Of a stretch of DNA of 64,000 nt, positions 55,880 through 64,000 are shown piece by piece (position 1 is the stretch's first letter; every line of letters begins with the position of its first letter). The DNA comes from Zea mays. Its lineage: Eukaryota; Streptophyta; Magnoliopsida; Poales; Poaceae. The notes beneath the pieces were generated by a model, which was not told the origin of the DNA, did not search any database, and saw only the letters and a list, made by a program, of their open reading frames with translations. The stretch covers positions 80,596,683 to 80,660,682 of the forward strand of contig NC_050096.1 in NCBI RefSeq assembly GCF_902167145.1. The letters run 5' to 3'. The position numbers and the translations under genes were made by a program.

Positions 55880-58800
55880 CTAAACATAATATCGCCGAAG
55901 TTCATCCGCATTCCATGCTCTAGGAATGTCGTTGTCGTCCATATCCTTCAATCTGTAGGAACCGGGTCTTGACGAAGATGCTACCAAAAAAGGTCCTTCG
56001 CACTTCAGCTGTAATTTGCCTACTGTCTCAGGGTTGGCTATTCTTCGAAGCACCAAGTGTCCTGGCTCAATGTTCTTCAGCCTAACCTTTCTGTCACGCC
56101 ATTTTATTGTTTCAGCTTGATATTTGTTGATGTTTTCTACAGCTTGAAGCCTGATCCCTTCTATAGCATCTTTCTCCACAGAATGCTCAAATGCATCTTC
56201 GCCTTCTGCCGAAGCTACTGTTCTTATTGATCCTGCTTTGGCTTCTTCCGGGGTTATTGTTTCGTCACCAAACAATAGTTTGAATGGCGTAAAACCTGTT
56301 GATCTTGACACTGTTGTGTTATGGCTTCACACCACTTTGATTAATTCTTCTGGCCACTTTCCCCTGGGCTGATTGAAGATTAGCTTCATTATCCCTGTCA
56401 TTATGATCCCATTAGCTCTTTCAACAAGTCTGTTTGACTCCGGGTGTCGAACTAATGCAAAATGAATCTTCGTGCCAATTTGATCGCAAAATTCTCTGAA
56501 AGCTTCAGAATCAAACTGTGTCCCATTATCCACAGTAATGGCCTTCGGCACTCCGAAGCGACAAACAATATTTTGCCAGAAAAACTTTTGAATAGTAACC
56601 GAAGTTATTGTGGCTAAAGGCTTTGCCTCAATCCACTTAGAAAAATATTCCACTGCCACTACAACATATCTTAAGTTCCCCTATGCTGGTGGTAATGGAC
56701 CTAGCAAATCAAGGCCCCACCTTTGCAACGGCCATGTGGGTTGTATTAATTGAGTTAAAGACGAAGGTTGTTTTTGATCTCTTGCACATTTCTGACAACC
56801 TTCGCACTTTTGAACTAAATCCGCTGCATCCGAAGCTGCCTTTGGCCAATAAAATCCTTGATGAAAAGCTTTTCCGAGCAAAGGCCTAGATCCAATGTGA
56901 GATCCACACAAGCCTGCGTGTATTTCCTTCATCAATTCTATGCCTTCGGCTCTGGATAAACACTTGAGTAACGGGGAACATACCCCCCGCTTGTATAATT
57001 CCCCTTCTATTATTACATATGGTCGAGCTCTTGCTTCTATCCTCCTGTTATAGGCTTCGTCATCTGGAAGAAAATTGCCCTGAAGAAAAGAGATGATCTC
57101 AGTTCTCCAATCTTCACTATAAACAGGGGATATGTTGAGAACTGCTCTTTCAAGAAGCTCGACCGAAGATGCTTTTATTGTTTCAAAAAATACTTCCGAA
57201 GGTAAGGGCAGCCCCTGTGCTGCTGACTTGGCTAATAGATCAGCATATTCATTTTCTCCACGAGGAATATTTTTAACAGAGAATCCTTCGAAGGAAGCCT
57301 CAATCCTTCGGACTGTATCTAAATATTTTTCAAGCTTCGGATCTCTTGCTTTGTAGCTTTTGTCAATATGACCAGAAATAACTTAGGAATCAGTTTTAAG
57401 AATGGCCCTTCTGATTCCCATTGCCTTTAACTTCCGAAGACCCAGGAGCAGAGCTTCGTACTCAGCAATATTGTTTGTGCAACTGAAATCAAATCTTGTC
57501 GCATAACAAGTTTTAACTTTGGAAGGTGAAACCAACACAGCCGCTGCTCCTGCTCCGAAGGTTCCCCAAGACCCATCGCAAAACACTATCCATACTTCGG
57601 CATCTTTATTCGTTTCTTCCTCTTGAGCCCTTGGCGTCCAGTCAGCAATGAAGTCTGCCAATGCTTGGGATTGAATCAAAGACCTATGCACATAATCAAT
57701 ACAAAATTCATTGAGCTCTGCAGCCCATTTTCCAATCCTTCCAGTAGCTTCTCGATTTCTCATGATGTCCTTCAACGGTTGTGAGGAAGGAACAATTATA
57801 TTGTAAGCTTGAAAATAATGCCGAAGCTTCCTGGAGGCCATCAAAACAGCATACAGTACCTTCTCCAATTCCGTATAATTTTTCTTTGATAGACTAAGAA
57901 CTTCTGATACGAAGTATATTGGGGCTTGCTTTTTGACTTGGCCTTCAAGCTTCTCCTGGACGAGTGCTGCACTTACCGCTGAGTGCGAAGCTACCACATA
58001 TAACAACAGAGGAGCCCCTGGCGTTGGTGGAGTTAGTGTTGTTAGGTCTATCAAATATTGCTTCAGCTCTTCGAAGGCTTTCTGCTGAACTGGTCCCCAT
58101 TGAAAAACTTCAGCTGATTTCAGTACTTCGAAAAATGGTAAGTTTCTCTCTGCTGATCTAGATATAAATCTGTTGAGAGATGCCAGTCTTCCTGTCAATC
58201 TTTGAGCCCCCTTCTTTGTACTTGGTGGCTCCATTCGAAGGATAGCTTCGATTTTGTTTGGATTAGCTTCAATCCCTTTTGTTGAGACTAGACATCCAAG
58301 AAATTTCCCTTTCTTCACTCCGAAGACACATTTTTCTGGGTTCAACTTTAAACCAGCCTGTCTAAAATTAGCGAAGGTCTCCTGCAGATCAGCAATGTGA
58401 TTATCTTGCTTCGTGCTTTTTACAATGATATCATCAACATAAGTTAGCACATTTCTGCCTATCTGGGAATGAAGAACCTTCGCTGTCATTCTGCTGAAGC
58501 TTCCTCCAGCATTCTTAAGCCCCTCAGGCATCCGAAGGTAACAATATGTTCCACTAGGGGTTATGAAGCTGGTTTTCAGTTCATCCTCCTTCTTCATCCA
58601 AATTTGGTGATAGCCTGAATAACAATCCAGCAGACTCATAAGCTCTGATGAAGCTGCTGCATCAACTAGGGAATCTATCCTTGGCAATGGAAACTCGTCC
58701 TTCGGACAGGCTTTATTGAGATCAGTAAAATCGATACACATTCTCCATTTACCATTGGCCTTCTTTACCATAACAGTGTTAGCCAACCATTCTGGGTATT

Positions 58801-59833
58801 TTACCTCTCTGATAACTCCGGCACTGAGGAGTCTTTTCACTTCATTTCGAGCACCTTCGGCCTTGTTATTAGACATCTTTCGTAGCCTCTGCTTTCTGGG
58901 TCTGAAAGATGGATCAACATTGAGCGAGTGCTCAATAACATCCCTGTTAACTCCGCAAAGGTCATTAGCTGACCAAGCAAAAACATCTTTATTGTTGAAC
59001 AAAAACCTTATCAAGGTTTTCTCCTGTTCTTTGAACAGTTGAGATCCCAATAGCACCTTCTGCTCTGCTATGTCCTCACATAAGAGCATGGGCTTCAGCT
59101 GATCAGCCGAAGCAGCTTTTTCCCTTCTGAACTTGTATTGCTCACAAGCTTCAGCTCCATCTATATTATGGATTGCTTTTGAGTCTATCCAATTTCCTTC
59201 AGCCCTTCTGGCAGCTTCTTGACTTCCATGAATAGCAATGGGCCCTTGATCCGAAGGTATTTTCATGCAAAGATAAGCTGGATGAAGAATTGCTTCGAAG
59301 GCATTGAGAGTACCACGACCAATGATTGCATTGTAAGGGTATTCCATGTCAACAATATCAAACACAACTTGTTCAGTCCTTGTGTTGTTGATAAATCCGA
59401 AGGCCACTGGCATTGTAATTTTTCCAAGTGCCACGATCTGCCTTGCTCCGAAGCCACAAAAGGGATGTGTGACATCATGGATTTTGTCTTCGGGCTCTTG
59501 CATCTGTCTGAAGGCCTTAGCAAATATGATATCAGCTGCGCTGCCTGTATCAACCAAAATATTGTGGACCAGAAATCCTTTGATCACACAAGAGATAACC
59601 ATAGCATCGTTGTGTGGGTAATCCTTGAGTTGAAGATCCTCTTGGGAGAAGGTAATTGGAATGTGAGACCATCTTGACTTGATGAAGGGTCCCTGCACCC
59701 CGACATGCTGTACCCTTCTCTGTGCCTCCTTCTTCTGTTTCTTGTTAGCTGGCTCTGAGCATGAACCGCCTGTTATCGGGAGTACCAGCTTCGGAGCCGA
59801 AGCAGCTCCAGCTTGATTGTTGAACGAAGCCAT
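55880..59833 (-). pseudogene. pol: Element G pol: protease, RT, RNase H, integrase (three in-frame stops, gag missing)
   Basis: One minus-strand frame from ATG 59831-59833 ([12 protein letters not shown]), about 45 bases inside the PBS. After a short basic linker ([10 protein letters not shown]) it goes straight to the protease ([11 protein letters not shown], about residue 93), so no capsid or zinc-knuckle region is encoded. RT (about 280-540) has [15 protein letters not shown] and Y-V-D-D-I-I-V-K; RNase H has VFCDGSWG. Stops are TAA at 57383-57385 (after K-T-D-S), TAG at 56681-56683 and TGA at 56327-56329. Between them the integrase zinc region (CEGCQKCA), core D residues (GLDLLGP, TVDNGTQF) and E (LVERANG) are intact, ending RRYYV-stop. 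No frameshift is seen, so the decay is recent. Confidence 0.9.
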
Positions 59834-59857
59834 CAGCTCAAAAAGGTGGAAGTGAGT

Positions 59858-59877
59858 TCACCGGAGGTGGGCGCCAA
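59858..59877 (-). other. Element G primer-binding site
   Basis: The minus strand reads TTGGCGCCCACCTCCGG directly inside the 5' LTR. It begins TGGCGC as in element B and other Tat elements; tRNA not assigned. Confidence 0.75.
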
Positions 59878-60510
59878 TGTTGGGGACTTGTTCTCAAATG
59901 CTTCGAATCAAGAACAAGGCAACACAAAGAATGTTAAATATCAAATGCCCTTCGTCCGCTGAAGCATTATCTCCCCTAGGATTTAATGAACTTCGGACGA
60001 AGGCCACGAACACAATATTACGAAGGTTTCACCTTCGTAATTAAATTTACAAAGATAATATAAAGTAATGTAAAATGTAAAACATCAAAAATAAACATGT
60101 CGGAAATAAATGGCATCATTCACATATTCTATCATATGAATATAAGATGTTTGAATACAATGTTTTAAGGTACGTTTATACCTTCGCTTTGACAAGTAAT
60201 GATTCCCGAGAGATTCACTTGCAATTATCAGAATGCGTGAACAGTAAAGAAATACTGTTCACTATTTATAGGCACAGGACGTAGCCTGTGAAGAATTACA
60301 ATCATGCCCCTCATAAGAGTTTACAACGTTGACTCAGACCCTTAAGGACTAAAAGGTCATTCTATCTTTAAGTCGGTTCGATCCCCCATCTTCGGACATG
60401 CTGTAATACCGAAGCTCCATGAATGGTACCTTCGGCATTACGTTCAAGCAGCTTCAGCTGAAGCTGTTTTCTTTCCGCAGGACCTTCGGCGATGAAGCAT
60501 GGTCCCAACA
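59878..60510 (-). repeat. Element G 5' LTR
   Basis: 633 bp on the plus strand, TGTTGGGGACTTG to GGTCCCAACA, followed by TSD GTGCA. A minus-strand TATA box (CTATAAATAG) is near 60260-60270. Confidence 0.93.
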
Positions 60511-60988
60511 GTGCACCACCGGACAGTCCGGTGAATTATAGCCACGTCACCTTTTCCGTTTCCCGAGAGCGACGAGTTCGTTGTGGATGACTCATCAGAC
60601 AGTCCGGTGCACCACCGGACAGTCCGGTGAATTATAGCTGTACGACTCCGTCGTTTCCTGAGAGCAGCCGGTTCACCGTCGGCCAGCCTGGGGCATCAAA
60701 CACTGTCCGGTGCACCACCTGACAGTTTGGTGTGCCAGGCCCGAGCAGGTGTTGGCTGTTTACAGCCAACTCTTTTCAAATTTGTTTCTTCTCTTCTCGG
60801 CACTGTTTCTAGCACTTAGATAAACATGTTAGTACTAAAAATAATTCACTAAGTCTAGAAACATACCTTGTCGTTGATTTGCGCTTCTTGCTCGTTTAGC
60901 ACATAAGAGTCCAAAACATTTGTGTTGGACATTTAATCACCAAAACCATTATAGAAATGGCCTAAGGGCACATTTCTCTTTCACCTTT

Positions 60989-62228
60989 TTAATAGATATC
61001 ATATTTAACAAGGTTCGTTATAGATGTTTAAGTATAGCCGTATTAAATAGAAACTTAAAAGAATATGTAGACCATATGTTTCTTAATAAAAATAGAAAAT
61101 AAATATATGCCCAATTAATAGATTATTTATATTTTCTTAATTAAAAGATAACAAGGTCATTGCTTTTATAAACTAAAATAATAGTTTATACATAATTTCC
61201 TTTCTAATGAATTAGATCATTTGTTCCTACCATAGAATTAAAGGTAATTAATAGATTAATTATCCTTTATCATAATTTATTAATCAAATATATAGTCAAT
61301 TTGTTCTTAATTAGATTTATGGCATGATTAATGATTTCATAGAATTTAGTCCACATTATATACGAATCACTTAGCTTTTTCTAAAGGATAAAATAAAGTA
61401 ATAAGGGTTTAAGTTTTTTTATAACTTAAAATGTTACTTTATATATTGACTTCGAATATAATAATATACGCTATGTGTTTTCTAATGAAATTAAAAGATA
61501 GTTATTTGTTTATTATCTTTTGCATGAAAATCCATTTAAGGGCATATAACCTAGCTTTTCGTAAAATAAGTGTTTAATAATAATGATCTTTTCACATAAA
61601 ACCTATTTAGACTTATATCTTAATTTATCATAAGTGAATATTTAACAATGATTTATAAGACATTCCATAATGCTTCTAAAATTAATAATGTATTTCATAA
61701 CGCATTAACCTTAGATATATAACTTATAACGTTTCTAAAAGGGTTAAAAAGGTTTAATATTGTTATAACGTGTTTTATCACCTTAATCTTAGACGTATCG
61801 CGTATGGCGTTTTATAAAAGATTAAATTGGTGAACCTAATATTTGTATATTTTAATTAAGATATTTTTAAGCTCATGTCTTGTTTTATAAAGTATAGATC
61901 ACACATTTTTGAAAAGAATACTTACTTATTATAACCATTACTTGCGCCGTTTTTGAAAAACGAATGCTCTTCTCGTTAAGCTTTCTTTTAGCTTTGCGTA
62001 TGGTGAATGTTGTATGTTATTGAATGGTGTTTGTTTCTTCTTGTTTGTTTGTGTGATATTCAATGGTTGATCTAGCAGTTAAGAATCAAGATCTATTCTT
62101 ATCCGTGGAAGAAACTCAAGTTTTCAATAAGCAAGACAAGTGGACTTCTACCTCTGCATACTCTGTTTGATCCTAAACAATACATTTAATAAAGTTTTGG
62201 ATATATATGTATAATTTGACGGGTTACC
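60989..62228. other. Older AT-rich DNA between elements E and F
   Basis: Continuation of 27147-28086 after removal of E. AT-rich, with no ORF above 60 codons and no terminal repeats. A stretch near 62100-62170 (CAAGACAAGTGGAC, CTCTGTTTGATCCT) resembles the 3' part of some Gypsy LTRs. Probably an old element body, but unassigned. TTACC at 62224-62228 may be the TSD of element F. Confidence 0.45.
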
Positions 62229-64000
62229 TGTAATACCCACTTTGTAAGAAAAGTCTAAAAAATAGAAATTATATTACTTTATATCTATGTGTGTTATCTA
62301 TAATTATCATTTCATGTGAGCATCACATTTAAACAAATAAATAAATATCAAAAGACACCCAAAAATAAATCATGCATCATGCTGGGATTTTATTTTGTGT
62401 GCATTTTGTGACAATATAAAAATGATGTGAGAATAAAAATATTAAAGTCCAGAAAGGGGATTTAGAACCCAAAAGAAATTCTTGAATCTAGAAAAGAAGA
62501 AGGAGAAAGTACTATATAGGATACAATAAATATATGAATTAATTGAATTAGGTTCATATTGATATTTGAAAATTGTACAGTTGAACTCAGTTCGAACTTC
62601 ACACAAATAGATTCAAATTTGAATCTTAATTTGAAAGAGAAGGGAAAAGAAAATCTAAAAGAAAAAAGGGGAAGCATTGGCTGGTTGGGCCGGCTAAACC
62701 CTTTTGGCCCACCAGGGACCAACCCACGCGGCCCACGCGTTGTCTCTTCTCTCCTCGCGGTGCAGACGTGAAGACCGCGCGCACCAGCGTTGCGGCGTGG
62801 CTGACAGACGGGCCCAGCCTGGCGGTCACCCTGTGGATCTTCCCCAAGCGCAGCACGACGCCACCACTTAACGACCTCCGCATCCTGGGCCATGCATGCC
62901 AGCTTGCATGGCGACTCCCAGACCCCTTGATAAACGAGGGATATCGCCCTTTTTCCCATGCCTCCTATCCAAACCACGTAGTGCCCTAGCAACTCCACGG
63001 CGCCGGGGAAATCGACGACTTGGGGCCGCTGGTTTAGAGCTCGGAAAAGCCACCGCCGCCGCCGGGATTTCCTCGGTGATTGAACTCAGCTGCGGGTGGA
63101 TTGCGAAGGCGGTGCTCGCGTGGCCATCGAATGCGGGGTTGCGGCTGGAGGACCTCTCGGTAAGGAACCATCCCCCTGCATACTCGCCCTACCTGTCCTT
63201 CGCGGCGTAGCACCTAGATCCAACTAGGGCCGGCGTACTACTCGACGTAGCAGGGCACGACACCACCCCTCTGTTCGCCATATTCTCCGCATAGTGTAGA
63301 TGCGCTCGGACTCGTGGTTGTGCCCCTGGGCGCGGCTGTCTGGATCGCCAGAGATGTTATCCGCCGTAGCATAGTGCCGCCGCGGGGGAGTGCATGGGAG
63401 CTGTCGGGAACGATGGCCGCTGGCCGTTGGATGGCCAGGGTATGGCCGTGATCTGATTCGCAAACAACCCATCGTCTGAAGAAAATCCTAGCCTTAGATT
63501 TATGATCGGACGGATCATCGCTGTATGAAGTAAGAGGTGATCGGCACCGTCGGTTTCTGGTCTGGTGGCTACTATTGTATACCGATTCGCCAGATAATAG
63601 ATCTAATCCTTACCGTCCGTTTTTAATCCAACGTCTGAAAGCATCCCATACCCGTTCCACCGTGCGCTTATGCAAAAGAGCCCTCGGGCTTCCAGAGAAT
63701 CAACCCGCCATCCGAATGCATAGTGCGCTGAGTCTTGGTACTCTTCTGTATTACCCCCTGGTCTTTTATTAATTTGACGCCCAGTCCAGTGCCATGGCAA
63801 ACTGAATAAAGGAATTAGAAAATATGTTTTTATTATATAAATAAGTGCTAGAACTTTGATAATTCATAGAAAATTCATATGAGCTCCAAATTACTCCATT
63901 CCAGTTCCTAAAATTTTGTAATTTAATTCTCTATCACTTAGTGTCCCTGTTTTATCATGACAACAGCAAGAAAATTAATCCCACACTTAATCCTATTCTA
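62229..64000 (+). mobile_element. Element F: partial LTR of a Tekay/Del-like Gypsy element (runs off the window)
   Basis: Starts TGTAATACCCACTTTG, as in the TGTAACACCC start of D. The order of regions matches the D LTR: AT-rich start, GC-rich middle (62670-63470) with a donor-like CTCTCG/GTAAGGAACC at 63160, then an AT-rich part with TTCATATGAGCTCCAAATTA near 63875-63895 that matches TCATATGAACTCCAAATTA of D (about 35955). The sequence is clearly diverged, so this is a different family or an older copy. No internal region is in the window, so the LTR cannot be confirmed by a partner. Confidence 0.7.

Larger units (their letters stand above)
50918..60510 (-). mobile_element. Element G: Grande-like Ty3/Gypsy, Tat lineage, minus strand, gag-depleted, with an antisense gene
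   Basis: 9593 bp with 633-bp LTRs (50918-51550, 59878-60510) and TSD GTGCA (50913-50917, 60511-60515). On the minus strand: 5' LTR, PBS, a short leader, pol (59833-55880, three stops), then an opposite-strand gene (plus strand 52007-55028), PPT, 3' LTR. LTR start TGTTGGGACC on the minus strand and abundant CTTCGG words suggest Grande. By eye the LTRs differ at 9 positions (about 1.4 percent), similar to element C. The capsid part of gag is missing, so the copy would need gag from another element. Confidence 0.9.
28087..60983 (-). mobile_element. Element E: Opie/Ji-like Ty1/Copia (Sirevirus), minus strand, interrupted by a solo LTR, D and G
   Basis: TSD CCTTT at 28082-28086 and 60984-60988 defines the element. 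On the minus strand: 5' LTR (60983-60516 and 50917-50021, split by G), PBS (50020-50007), gag (49970-47784 and 34053-33850, split by D), pol (about 33840-30647), 3' region with PPTs (30646-29397, holding the solo LTR), 3' LTR (29396-28087). With D, G, the solo LTR and their duplicated TSD copies removed, it is about 9.1 kb, a normal Sirevirus size. The LTRs differ in length (1310 against about 1365 bp) and coding regions have many breaks, so it is the oldest unit in this half. Confidence 0.93.
50021..60983 (-). repeat. Element E 5' LTR, split by element G
   Basis: Two pieces, 50021-50917 and 60516-60983, about 1365 bp together. The join lies within the CCGGTGCACC palindrome cluster, where G inserted with TSD GTGCA. 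The outer end TTCTCTTTCA is followed by TSD CCTTT at 60984. Confidence 0.9.

Noticed and set aside
62462..62998. 178-codon minus-strand frame in element F
   Set aside because: Lies in an LTR spanning an AT-rich to GC-rich switch, with no domain or homologous frame in D.

Overview
This window is plant nuclear DNA, almost certainly from a grass and most likely maize (Zea). It is built almost entirely of nested LTR retrotransposons. I find no ordinary host gene, rRNA, tRNA or CRISPR array. The maize assignment rests on recognised element types: Sirevirus-lineage Ty1/Copia elements of Opie/Ji type with CACCGGAC..GTCCGGTG palindromes in the LTRs, a Grande-like Tat element rich in CTTCGG/GAAGC words, a large Tat element with TGTCGGGGACC LTR ends (huck/cinful-like), and a Tekay/Del element with 3.7 kb LTRs. 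Family names are from memory and tentative. Lineages are supported by visible domains.

Layout, with element edges fixed by LTR ends and 5-bp target-site duplications (TSDs). (A) An old minus-strand Copia element enters from the left and ends at 13232. It is split by (C) a plus-strand Opie-like Copia at 1621-10563 (TSD AGTTT). 13233-13641 is older flanking DNA. (B) A degenerate minus-strand Tat-lineage Gypsy element lies at 13642-27141 (TSD CCTAT), inserted in a TATA-box-like sequence of the older DNA. 27147-28086 is older DNA again. (E) A minus-strand Opie/Ji-like Copia spans 28087-60983 (TSD CCTTT). It is broken up by a solo LTR at 29977-30455 (TSD GAGAC), by (D) a complete plus-strand Tekay-lineage Gypsy element at 34054-47778 (TSD CCTAG), and by (G) a minus-strand Grande-like Tat element at 50918-60510 (TSD GTGCA) that sits inside the right LTR of E. 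60989-62228 is older AT-rich DNA. (F) The start of another Tekay-like LTR runs from 62229 off the right end.

Coding capacity. Only D looks intact: a 1533-codon gag-PR-RT-RNaseH-IN-chromodomain frame and a separate 335-codon upstream ORF of unknown function with a double-stranded-RNA-binding-like pattern. Its two LTRs differ at only about 13 bases and one indel by eye. C has an intact 798-codon gag, but its protease has Asn for the catalytic Asp and its pol has a frameshift. A, B, E and G carry multiple stops or frameshifts. G lacks most of gag but carries a large intron-containing gene on the opposite strand with its own TATA box. B shows remnants of the same arrangement. The most interesting leads are these antisense units, the D upstream ORF with acceptor-like AGs abutting its two start codons, exon-like islands inside the D LTR, and a conserved acceptor-like motif at the gag/pol junction of three independent Sirevirus copies.
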